Of a stretch of DNA of 64,000 nt, positions 1 through 11,535 are shown piece after piece. The position numbers and the translations under genes were made by a program. Position 1 is the stretch's first letter. Every line of letters starts with the position of its first letter. The DNA is taken from NCBI GenBank assembly GCA_019096065.1, contig JAGUCH010000006.1:3182001-3246000 (forward strand), written 5' to 3'. The notes under the pieces were generated by a model, which saw only the letters and a program-made list of their open reading frames with translations, did not search any database and was not told where the DNA came from. This DNA comes from Paracyclopina nana (lineage: Eukaryota > Arthropoda > Copepoda > Cyclopoida > Cyclopettidae).

Positions 1-3000
1 GCATCCATAAATGAAATGCCTAAGTTTTTGTACTTTCAAAACACTTCAAACTCATGTGAGCAAAAGAGGTGGAAAAAGTGGATTACTTAAAGCTATCAAG
101 AGTGAGTAAAAATGATCAGTACTAAAATAAGAGGCTTAAGTAAAACGCAATTTTATGGAAGAAATTTCCTTTATAGATGAAAACAGCAAAAGCAGAAGTT
201 GCAACAATGATCGAATTTTTGCGGATTGGAACTTTGCCTTTCGAACTTTAAACCTATCGAACTTTTGCGGATTCGAACTTTAACCAGTCGAACTTTTGCG
301 GATTCGAAGCTGAACAGATATACCCTACAGAGCTGTAAGGCAGAAGTTACTATATACGTAGGGTGTCCTGCTTGACTTCTGTTTTAGCTGAAATTGTGTG
401 ACAACGAACTTTGTGACCACATTTGCTCGAATCAATTGAGGGGAAATTCATTCAAAATCCACGCATGCATGATATTGCAATACTTGATTCATTTTCAGAT
501 TGCCAACTACACACACGGCATCATAAATCAGTTATAAACCCAGCTAACAGCAGATACATTTTCTGCGAAAAAACACAATTCTCCATATACTTTAGGTCCG
601 AATAAACGCTTAGTAGAGTACATACCGAAGAAATGTAATTACAGCTAAACTAAAAGTTTATGCGTAACTGCAAGCGTGAGCCCCAAAATGGCAATTCACT
701 TTGATAATGACTAAACACTTATTTTTTGCCTCTCTCAAAAGAAACTTTCTTTCTTGCCTTGTCGATAACACATCGAGGAGTGCTATCAATGTTTAATACG
801 GCCTGACCTTTCAAAAGCAGATCGAGATCAGTGTGAGAGTACGACATTGAGGAAAGAAAAAAGGGAGCATTCATTCGAATAGAGGACCAAATTTTTACGA
901 GCACGTTCTCAAAAAAAGCCAAGCATTTTGTCATGCCTCATTTTCATAGCGGAGGAAGAAGATGAATGATTGCAAAATCAAGAAAATCCCACTTATTTTC
1001 CCCTCTCCTCGATTGCTTCATGTTCTCAACTTTAATGGGGTACTTTTGCACACTGGGCCATTCACGAGAGATCCTGATTGGCACAAACAGAATTTCCAAT
1101 ACTGAGTATATTCTGTGCACAGCGAGTGGTTATACTAGCATATGGTGCCACTTCTAGTTCAAAAGTAAAAGTGACGTTTTTTAGCTAAAGTGACCCACTG
1201 TGCTCACTAACGCTTGAAAAGAGAGACGAATCAGATACATCTTCCTTTGAAGAGAAATAATTCATGCTTGAGAGATACAGCTTTACATCAAAAGCAATTA
1301 GACCAACTTCTGCAATGTAAATTCATATTTTTCAGTAATCACCTCCAATGAAAAGAGGAAAAGCCAGATATATTTTTTTCTTTTTCTTTTCAGTGATGCA
1401 AGTTCTTTGACAAGCTGTTTAAAACCAGGCCAAAAAGCTATTTTCAGAAGTTGATGACATGAAATTCCAGATTCGTAAAATGAAATATTGCCAAGAATGT
1501 CAGTAGGCACGACTGTTAGTTTTTATCTAAGGACCACAGTGAGTTGAGTCCAATTACTCTTTTAGCAAGAATTGTGTATGATGAAGAGTTTCAGGATGAC
1601 TCACGGAGCAGGAATTTAGCACGAAAATTCAGACACATCTTGTCCCTCGAGGCTTCAGTCGAATTTCGTCCAAAATTGTGGGAGTCAACAGAAAAACCTG
1701 AATTTTGTGATGGTGCTAAAAGCCTCGTATTCACTAGCTAAAAATCATCATGCTTGAGGAATGTTGAAATTCAATCTGGTGTCGTAGTCAACAGGTCCAT
1801 CTAGATTAAGGTAGAATAGCTTAGGATAACTATTTTGATTGCTGCTGAAAAATCAAGTTCTTCTAGTGGACACACAAAACAAGTACTACGTTAATTATTC
1901 CTTTGTTTCAAACTAAATCCTGCTTTACAGATCGCCAAAATTCCCAACTCAATGCAATGTCACTCTCCTACTGGCTTTGTGTTAATTACCAAACGAATAC
2001 ACCCGAAAAAAAATTAACATTTCGGCCATTTTCGGGGCTTGGCACGAAAAAAGGCAGGAGAAGAAAAAATGGCTGCATTAAAACCGGCTTTGAATTGTAG
2101 GGTGTGTTTGTAAAGCTGGTTGGGAGTTAAAAGGGTGGTGGGAAAAAAATTGGCACCAACTGGAAAATATCCAGATTTTGGCAACATTTAGGCTTAAAAA
2201 TAAGGACATTTCAATATGGTAGACAGAGATAAGCTATGTCTTTTTGAGATCAGGAGAAAAAGACTGGGGCTTTCACAATTTGGTGATACAAGGCTGAACT
2301 AGCATAATAGAAGACAATTGCATCGAAAAATTGAACCTATCAAAAACACCTGTTATAGAGCTCTAGCAGATGTGTATAGTGTGTCTTGAAAATGTGAAAA
2401 TGTATCTGCTGCTCTAGCATAAAGAAGTCCTATCATCATGGGTCAGTCAAAATTGGAACTGGTTTTCAGGTGCAAGTAGTTAGCAAAGCAACAAAAGCTG
2501 ATGTCCACCAAAAGAAGCCAGCTAGCTGCATGCTACTTGAGTTTTTTGATACCATCAAAAGACCCTCTTTTCCACTCTTAAAGATTGGCTCTTCTCCTCA
2601 GAGTCCTCTCATAAATAAAGGCATTGAAGAAACTCAAAGCTAGATCAACTTTGCCCATGAAAGATCCTCACTTGATTTCAGCTCAAAATGAGCAGGTTTA
2701 CTTATCAAGTAAAACAATCATCAGATGGATATAAAGTCTAGTTTCTTGAATGAAAAAAAACCCATTATTTCAAGTGCTTGCAAATTCGAGTTCATCTGGT
2801 ATATACTGCAGCAAAGTACAGCGAACTATGCTGGCAATGAGATTAGGGAATTAAGGTAACAAAGCGAATTAGATACACTAGCTTAAAAGAACAAGAGAAA
2901 AAATGGCCAACATCAAGGAAGGTGTAACGTAGATTAAATGGCTTTTTCTCACTGAGCAGAGAGAGAAACTACCCAGCTAGCTTGCTGCCTCAGCTTAATT

Positions 3001-3690
3001 CCAATATGCTGAAAAAGCAATCTGTAGTAGCCGCCTTCCATATACTGTGAGAAAAAAGGTCACCGAAAAAATGCACCAAATCAATCCCAGCTCCAGAGAA
3101 GCTGTCGTGTCTAGCCGCCCTTTTTTAGGGCCCTGCTATACTTCAGTGCACGCAATGACTGCTAAAAATGAATGTTCATTTACGACATTAGAGTAGCTTA
3201 TCGTTCTTTGAGCAAAGGCAGAATTTTTGTCGCGAGTCATGCATTTTATGGCAAAATGCCCCATTCAATTCAAAACAGCGATTAATGTGCCCTGATTTCC
3301 CGATCTGGGCGTTGTTTTCATTTGTCCAAACTAAATTCGAAACTGAAGAAGCCATAGCTATATTTCGTTCCGATTCTCTTAATGTTTTAAAATCTGAATA
3401 GTTTGTCAGCAAATAGCGAAAGTGAAGTGGATTTTTTAAGTTTCATTCGTTCAACAGCGACGCATGCGAGGTTTTTTTTCCTTATCGTACTTTGAGCAAT
3501 AGTGCAGTATTTCTGCGGAAAGCAGCGCCTTTTTATGGCTATAAACCACCCTCTCCTTTCAAAACAACTCTTAATGAGACTCGATTGCCCGATCTCAGCT
3601 GAACTCGCCCAAACGGTTAGTCCTCCTCATTCAGATCCGAGCAGAGGATTTTTAAACTTTTTCGGTTGTGTCACTTGCAAATTGTCCTAC
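1..3690 (-). other. Probable intron of NCS gene A; no coding exon found
   Basis: The NCS exon at 3691-4013 ends in a good donor on the minus strand, so this stretch should be intron leading to C-terminal exons left of the window. I looked here for the expected EF3/EF4 sequence on the minus strand and saw none. Two things do stand out. Positions 205-308 hold about 2.5 copies of a short tandem repeat built on CGAACTTTTGCGGATTCGAA. Positions 3189-3340 and 3478-3620 look like diverged direct copies of one sequence. Confidence 0.5.
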
Positions 3691-4013
3691 CTAAAGGCCC
3701 ATTTGAGCTTCTCTTCAGCCGTGCCCGCACTGGTGACGTCGATGGCGAGCAGGAACTCTTTGAAGTCGATGTAACCGTTCTTGTCGGTGTCGAAGGTTCT
3801 GAAGACGTGGTCGCAGAACTGCTCCGCGTTCCCGCTGGGGAAGAACATCTTGTACATGTCGACGAACTTGACCGGGGTGAGCCTGCCGTTGGGGCAGTCC
3901 TGCTTGAAGCCCTTGTACCACTCCTTGATGGTGTTCTCGTCGTACCTCGTGTGGGCCTTGAGGAACTCCAGGTCTTCCTGGGTCAGCCCCTGCTTCGACT
4001 TGATACAACCCAT
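3691..4013 (-). CDS. Neuronal calcium sensor (neurocalcin/hippocalcin-like), N-terminal coding exon (NCS-A)
   Basis: This exon encodes about the first 107 residues of an NCS-family EF-hand protein, a Ca2+-myristoyl switch regulator in neurons. Translation starts [18 protein letters not shown], with Gly2 for N-myristoylation. The pseudo-EF1 signature CPNG follows, then a canonical EF2 loop ([12 protein letters not shown]), ending at the conserved KLKWAF just before EF3. The exon ends TTC AG|GTAGG, phase 2. An in-frame ATG lies 75 bases upstream, but I chose the Met-Gly start because it gives the family's acylation site. The remaining roughly 80 residues (EF3, EF4) must be in exons further along the minus strand and are not visible here. 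I cannot separate neurocalcin, hippocalcin and VILIP orthology from this half. Confidence 0.88.
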
Positions 4014-4379
4014 GCTCGATGCTACGGTAGTTGGCAACGAATTCGCTCGTGTCAGCACTGCAAATAGGCTTCGGCCGCACACGCACACCGCACTGCAAAG
4101 GGAGGAGGAGGATCTTCAGCGCTTCAAAGCCCACTGCATTCACCTGACTTAAAGATCTCGCGGTCAATGGCAGGCCGAGCTACAAAGGCTGCTAACCAAT
4201 TTGCACGGGATCCGAGAGCTGTCAACCCCCACCCGCTCAACCAGGCAGTCGAGCGAAGGTGCGGGTCAGCTCGATTCAAAGCGGAAAGGTTTTGCAAGCC
4301 AGCCTCCCATTGACCTCGGGTCGAAATGAGTTGCACGCGTTGATGCTAATGATGGTGTTGTTCTCCTGGTGGTTGCACT

Positions 4380-4780
4380 TGTCGTCCCTCACTGAGCGCG
4401 GCGCTAGCGTGTATCTTGGTACGTGCCCTACTAGCGGCTGTGGCCGGCGCACTGGCGCACTGCTGAGACTGCTGCCAGCGGTTGCACCGTGCATGCAGGC
4501 TTCAAGGCGGCCCGGCCCGCCCGAAAACTGAGAGCTCGGCCGAGAAAGAAGCCCGCATCAAGGCCGGCGGCCGCGCGAGCGAGCGAGCGCGGCCCAGGCT
4601 GACCGGGGCGGAAAAGGGCGCGAAAATAGAGCGAAGGGAAGATGAAGAAGAAGGCCACGATGGCACGTACGACCGGCCGGACCTCCAATGGCATGAACTG
4701 ATCAGCAGCCCTGGTGGGCTGCGGCACGCAACGATCGCGGCTTTCCGCATCCATTCACCAGACTTACTCGCGGAGTAGAC
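4380..4780 (-). promoter_or_regulatory. GC-rich, CpG-rich block upstream of NCS-A
   Basis: Against an AT-rich background this block is strikingly GC-rich, with many CpGs (for example around 4560-4620, a GCGAGCGAGCGC run). It lies 370-770 bases upstream of the NCS-A start codon on the coding strand. It is therefore a plausible promoter or 5' UTR exon. No TATA box or defined start site was identified, and the short ORFs that cross it look like by-products of base composition. Confidence 0.4.
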
Positions 4781-7557
4781 CAAAGCGGAATCCCGTACCG
4801 TACTTACACACCAAATGCACGTTGAATCCTTCAATTTGTCTCGACCCTTTTTAAAGGTCCATCCTTGCATGGCAATTTTTTTCCGGCTATTTTTGGTAGC
4901 TTCGAGATGGTTTTGGCACGCGTTATTAGCTGCGGCCGTTTTCGTGCTTTTTGCTGACCTCGCGTCTATTCTTAGGCCTAGAGGCAACACGAAAAAGGAA
5001 AAAAAGAAACTGCAAGTTTGGTGCGGCAGGCTTTCAAAAATGCAGACTCAACAAGCCGTGATATGCATTTCCGCGGAGATCGAAGCATAATAAATAGCCT
5101 AGATGTGGAAAAAGATAACTTTTGGGCGCGAGGGGCCAATCATGGATCTTGTTTTACTGCCGTGCTCCAATAGCGGCATAAAAGAACTACTTGACCTTTT
5201 TGTTCCCATCATAATAGAACGGTGCTTATTTTTTATGCTTCTTCTGGGATTGGGAAGGATCAACATGTCTGGCTTGATATTAGTAGCTTTTAGCTTCTCC
5301 TTCTATGCTGAATAATCTCCGATTGGGACCTGAATGGTAGCACATAATGAAAGCTATTTTCAACCGCGAGGGCCGATCTTCGCACTCTGCCATTTCCTCT
5401 CTTGGCACCGACTGCTTATACTTACTACGCTAAGAAGGACTATTTTGCAGGATTTGGAACAGGCCGTAGGAAAACCACAAAAGCTCTTTTCCACCTTGTT
5501 GCTCGCTGAGAAATCTTCCTCTCGAGGATCAAGGCATTAGGTCATAACGCGTCAAAATGAATCGATATCACGGAAGAAGCTGTTCGGCGGCCAGCAAAAA
5601 GTGGAGCCTTCTTGGCCGTGCTCCAAGATGAATTAGTCCAAATTGATCTCTTAATGATAAGAAAAGTCCTTATCTCGACTCTAAAGCTATTTTCCAGCTA
5701 CAATTCCACTTTTATGCTGCCATTTCGGGCCAAACACAATTTTTTAAAGAGCCTTTTTCAGCCTTTTTCGCATGTTCGCAAATGATGTCAGCAACTGCCT
5801 ACATGCAAGCTCGTGAAAATGCAAATTGAAACGCAATAAAAGTCGTCAACTCCATACACTAAGCAAATAGAAAACAAAAGCTTGCATAAAAAACTCTGGC
5901 CGTTTGCATGCAGTTGTGACATTTGAGAGGGGCAATTGTCAAGTTTGATTGCTAAATTGCCAACAATGATGTCTGTTTCCCATTATAATAAGCTGAGCAC
6001 TTGAGAGCGCGCTTCAGGAGAAAAACTTGCAATAAAGAAAGGCGATTTGTCATTTTTCGAAAAATGGCATTTTTAGTAGCATACTTTGCTGTGCACCAAT
6101 ATCCATGAGCCGCCCTGGAAGTGAGTAATACGTTTGTGAGCAGGGAAAAAATGAGCTCTTTCACATGAAAAGCCGTATTCGAGTCTTCAATGAAGCAGGG
6201 AAGACAGGAAAAGAAATCGAGAGAGTGAGCAATTTTGCAGAGTCATCTTTCCATTCCTTTTCATAAAGTTGTACTCAGTGTGCACACAACAAAAACGCCT
6301 GAGTATTTATATACTGCTATAAGTGGTGTGGTGGTTTCTAAAAAGCACCCGCGCGTTCCAAGCGTGGAGCAAAAGCAAAGCATTCATTGTAAAAATGGTA
6401 GCACAGTATATGGATGCAGGCATGGCTTTCTCAGTGTCCACAGTAGGAAAATGAACCCTAAAAAGCCAATCCGTTCATTGTTTGCACTAACAATACAACT
6501 CGGAAAGATGTTTTTAGTCAATCTTTTTAGGTAAGCTGCTCCCAGTGTGCTTTCTTGTGCTTTCTTCTCGAGCATGCCAACAGAACACCATGCAAGGATC
6601 TTCTCTAGCCAAAAGCATGGCATTGCATTTTTTCGGGCAGAATAACACACTCACAGAAGCAGATCGCACAATGCAGAGCTGTGTAGTGTGGTCTAGTGCT
6701 ATAATCATCATGATTAGTCTCTCTTTCTTAGCACTGTGCAAGCTGGAAATACTGATGCTCTTTGGTACGATGGCACACACACAGAAAGGACTTTTTCAGC
6801 CCAACTTCTCAAGTTTCAAGCAAAACCGACAGTGAAGGATCTGAGTTTCGGAAAACTCCCAGATATATCCTTCACACTGATTGGGAGAATGTGATAGTGT
6901 TAGTTTTACATTGAAATTCAACAGAGGAGCACATTTTAAAATGGTTTGGTAAATGGGAAAAAAATCAGCTTTTCATGCCACAAAAATAATCACGAGTACT
7001 ACAGTGTGAGAAAAATCCATAACAAATTGAGAAAAATGCTTGGATTTTTTTTCTATTTTCTGCCAAAATTCAGAGAGCTTGGGCTGCTGTTATACGCAAG
7101 TATTCCTGCATAATATGACAAAAAGTCTGCGAAGCATGAAGCAGCACCATTTTTCAGGACAAGAGCTGAACCCAATACTTTCTTACTCAACTGCTGCAAA
7201 AAGCTCCAAAATGGATGACCTGGAACCTCTTCTAAATTGTATAAAGCAATAGTTGGCCTCAGCCAAGATTTACAACTAGCCATTTTAAAGTTCTCAGCGT
7301 ACAGCTGGGAAAAAAGCTAATTCCAATCATTGCATGGATCTTTTTCCACATTTTTTCTAGCATAGTGTAGTAGTTTGGTCCTTTGGGAAGGGTTCTGCTG
7401 TTCTTATCTTTATTGTTCTTTCCCCCTTTCTTTTTTGGAGAAAAACAGATCCCTTTTATTATGGTAGTCAACCACCCTCTCCTTTTCTTTCCAAGAATAT
7501 TTTAAGGCATTGTACGTAGTATTTGAGAGCTATTGTAGGACTTGCTTTTCAATTAAA
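4781..7557. other. Non-coding stretch, nothing recognised
   Basis: AT-rich sequence with only short unconnected reading frames. I see no protein family, RNA gene or clear repeat. It is either intergenic or, if NCS-B splices to shared downstream exons, part of a long intron. Confidence 0.4.
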
Positions 7558-7560
7558 ACT

Positions 7561-7941
7561 AGGGCGGTCTCATATTCGTCAATTGGGCAAGGTAGGTGGA
7601 CTCACCTTCCCACCTACCAAGGGTAGGTAGGTGAGGGTAGGCAGGTGAGGGTAGGCAGGTGGGTAGGTGGGTAACCTGGTAGCTTAGTGAACCAGTTAGT
7701 GCAGGCAATTTAAGTCAATTTTTTAAGCATTACAAAAAGCTGCTTCTACACAAAATGTCCTCTCGTGATTTCTGAGTCAAATTGACTTAACTTGCCTGCA
7801 TACTAACTGGTTCACTAAGCTACCAGGTTACCCACCTACCCACCTGCCTACCCTCACCTGCCTACCCTCACCTACCTACCCTAGGTAGGTGGGAAGGTGA
7901 GTCCACCTACCTTGCCCAATTGACGAATATGAGACCGCCCT
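7561..7941. mobile_element. 381-bp foldback (MITE-like) element, family F1, copy 1
   Basis: This is an almost perfect hairpin. The left arm (7561 to about 7720) starts AGGGCGGTCTCATATTCG, and the right arm (about 7785-7941) is its reverse complement. The arms contain runs of GGTAGGT and GGCAGGT. The element is flanked by ACT at 7558-7560 and at 7942-7944, a 3-bp target duplication. There is no coding capacity. The close arm identity suggests a young insertion. A 382-bp relative lies at 38548-38929. The short target duplication with AGGG termini does not fit a superfamily I can name with confidence. Confidence 0.85.
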
Positions 7942-7944
7942 ACT

Positions 7945-10900
7945 GTCTGGCCAATTCAGGAATGAATATTTAGTCGGACTTTAGGAAGCTCGTCAGGAAA
8001 TTACTGCGTGAAAAGCTAATTTTAGCCACTGAGCTACTGCTCCCAGATTAGTGTGCGCTAGGTTAGTATTTTTTAGCTGAGAAACGTTCTTTTTATTAAG
8101 CACTCAGCTAATTTTCTTGAATGAAGTAGGCACACAATTGTGCATTCTAGGAGAATTGAGGGCTTTATTAAAGTGCAAGCATAATGAGTGAGCATTGAAG
8201 GCTGAGTGCAACTCAAACAGTTTTTTTGGCTTCAAAGTTATTTTGCAGCTAGTCAAAGAAACAGTAAACCTTTGAATTGGATATATCTCAGCGTAAAAAT
8301 TAGCAACATGATCCAGCCTCAACCTTTATATCCATTAATTCTAGCCTAACACATCTTTCTTCAACAAAGCAGTGCAATGATCTCACAATTCTTTTTGAGT
8401 ACAGTATTTGACTGTAAGCCGTTCAAAGGCTGGCAGCAAGAAAAGCTTCCGCAAGTTGAATACATATGCAAGTGCTTTGTGGAAATGCAGTAGAAAGTGC
8501 ATTGAGATTTTAAACCACTTCAGCCCATTTGTTGCTTTGCCGAGAGGCTCAGTTGAGCCGGAAATGCGCTGCTTACCACTAAGATACAATATTTAATTAT
8601 TGATGATCTACTAGTGCTATGGTGTATGTGGCTCATATTGTACATCAACCACAATCAAGAGTTGGTGCCAAACATTGTGGATCTCTTCCTTTGCCAAAAG
8701 ATCATAAAGTGGTGGCTCATTTTCATGGCAATGGCAAATTGATGATCTTGCAACACTACAATATGCATGGAAGTCAGAGCGATAAGTGAAAGAAAGCATA
8801 ATTGATTTTTCGTACGATGCAGCAACAAATTGTTTGAAAGTAAAATTCACCTTCAGCTGATTTTCTGCAAAACACTTTCCAAAGAAAGCAACTTCCGTTA
8901 GCTTTTCAAAGTTGAGCCTTTTATTAGCTTGCAGCTTTTAGTCGGAAAAATCGAATGAGAGTGGCTCATTTGATAGTAGCTATCTTGAAGTGATGTTCGT
9001 ACTATATAGATGTAATACTGACTGATAGCTGATTACTATGCATATTTTATTGCATTTAATTTACAAGAAGGCTTAGGATGTGGTAAATGTGGACTGAAAT
9101 CATGGTACCATGGCACCGCCAAAGAGAGGAACAATACATTTGATGTTAGTACATAGAAGTAGAGCCTTGCAACCTTTCAAAGTTGTCCTCTGGCAGAAAG
9201 GGAGGCTAGTGTATTGAATGTGAGGTGGAAGAAGCAAAGAAAAAAGCCATCAATTAATTACACACTAGCACAACAAGATAGAGTATATTGCTGTGTATCT
9301 GTTGGCATAGACACAATTTTCAGTTGTTGTGTAGCATAATTAGCTTTTTGCCATGTAGTGGAACGTGTAACACGTAATCTAGTGTACTATGCTACCATAC
9401 AAGTGTGGGTGCAGTAATACATGGACCCAAAAATCCAGCTGAGATAGCTCTTGGTCACGCAACCTTAAAAAGCTTTAATGACCCCCATTTTTTCTCTTCT
9501 AAAACATTTGCAATTAGTTTTCATCGTGATGGGAAAAAAGAAACTAAAGCTAATGTTTGCAGAGACTTCAAACTTGGCATTCTGAGCTTTCTCTCTCTCT
9601 CTGTTCTCAAGTTGAACAAACATTTGGAGCTCTTAGTGATCATGCACGAGATACCTCAAAACCACACAAAACCAATTGATGACTTTGGCCTGGATTCACT
9701 TATGCAGAGCAAAGGCCAAACTTGGGCCTGCTGCTGCATTATAGGTAGTGCAAATGAAAGTTTCCACCATTTAGCTCGAAGAAAACAAGCAGAAATTCCA
9801 ATGTTTTTTTCATCTACTGCTTTACTTTACATAAGCTAGCGCTGGCCTTAAAAACTAGTATAGGACTATAGGTAGGTGAAAATATCCAATAATGGGATAA
9901 TAAAGAGAATGGCCATCGCCCAGAAGTCGAAGGCTGCATGGCATGGTGAGAAAACCCCAAAAAGCTTTCGCAGCAAATACCATACACCAGCTGAGTCGTG
10001 GCTGGTAACGCGGAGAAAAGGCCAAAAAGTGGCAATAAATTGGCATTCATCTAATGGCTGGTTGGTGTGCCTATTTTTATGGGTCTCTAACTCACATTTG
10101 GCAGTATTACAAGATAGCTATAGCATAGCTCCTGGCTTTGCTCTTAGCTGCAACACAAGCAGATGCGACGTCCAATCTTCTGACTGTTGTCAGCCTTGTG
10201 CTCGGATCGATCGATGGAACAGTCGTAGTAGCCAGCTAACTAATCCTGAAAGGGCCCATGTTATTTGTGGTCGACCCACAACACTATTATTGATCTTCGT
10301 TGAAATGACCCCTGACTAGAGCCTCAAAACAAAGAGCTGCAGCCTATTAATTAAGCCTTGTTCATATTCGTATGAATGGCTTGATGTAAGGGAAAGTCTT
10401 AAAGAAAAGAGAACCTGCAACCGGCTACCTCGATCTCTACAAGTTCAGCTTGGAATCGAGAAGCATTTTTAAGGGGCAAATGTGGCCATTTTATGAGTTG
10501 TTTTTCAACAAATTTCTATCTCCAATCGGCATTCATCAGTTTGGTTAGCTTGAAGTTTTTAACTGCTGATTCGGAAGAAATCCTTACGATTAGAGTACAC
10601 CAACGCACATAAGCTATTATTGTGTTAGTTTACTTTAAAGTTGGCTTAAAGTCGATCTGATTTTTTTGCATCAGCAGAAGACTCATTTTGCGATAGTTGA
10701 TAGTATGAAGACAGCTGTTCTCCTCGATATCCTTGACGAGTTTTTCGTGCATTTTTCAAAGGTATGTTCGGGCGCTTTAAATGACTAAAATATCACAATT
10801 AAGATCAAAAGTGCTTTGATTGTCAGAATTACATATGGCAAGCAGCGGCGAGATTTGTTTGTTGTGTTTTCAACTGCGAGCACGCGGGTTACGCAACAAT

Positions 10901-11535
10901 GTTTGTTATGTAAACAAACTGCTCACGCAACCTTGATGATTGATAGGCTGTGCTTTTCTCCTCGAAAAGAGGGGAGGGAAGAAAAGCTGAAGCTTGCTTA
11001 TTAATTATGTTATGGTTTTGCCAATATTATAACAACAGCTGGGGAGAAGGTTGGTAGTATCGTCGAAATTGGTCTTGTCTTGCCCTTGCAGTTACTACAA
11101 GCGCAGTAGTATAATATCAGCTTTCTTTTTTCTATTCTTCCCTATTTTGAGGTGAAGACCATACTTTGAAAGAAGACGAAAAACGTTTACGAGCTGTCAT
11201 AAACCGTTAGATGGTAGAAATGCTTCTTTTGGATAAAAGCATATTTGCTACTAGATGCTTCCTCTGACCAAACTAGAAAGCTCATCTCGCGCAAAGCGAC
11301 CTTTTAGGAATGCTGAGGTTAGCATTTCCAGCAAGAGTAGCATACAGTGGTATTAATGCCCAACATCTAGTTGACATGTGCAGCCTCTCTTGTATGATGT
11401 AGTCTAGAGGAAATTCATGCTTTGCCTACAAATTGCTATTGTTGTGTTTTGTGATACATCTTTCAAGAAGAGTAGGATGTACTAGAAGCATGACAAATGT
11501 TGCGTTACTTCTACTATATTGTATAACAAACTTAC
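7945..11535. other. Stretch without a supported gene
   Basis: No family similarity, RNA gene or convincing splice pattern. Two open frames of 144 and 147 codons (plus strand, 9405-9839 and 9876-10319) are the longest here, but they show no recognisable domain. This is the expected direction for the missing 3' exons of NCS-B, and I found none. Confidence 0.35.

Noticed and set aside
4124..4990. Overlapping frames of 70-162 codons on both strands in the GC-rich block
   Set aside because: GC-rich sequence lacks stop codons. The frames overlap on both strands with no domain, so I treat the block as promoter or 5' UTR.
9405..10319. Two adjacent plus-strand frames of 144 and 147 codons
   Set aside because: No domain, signal or splice continuity, and amino-acid composition looks random. 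Not strong enough to call a gene.
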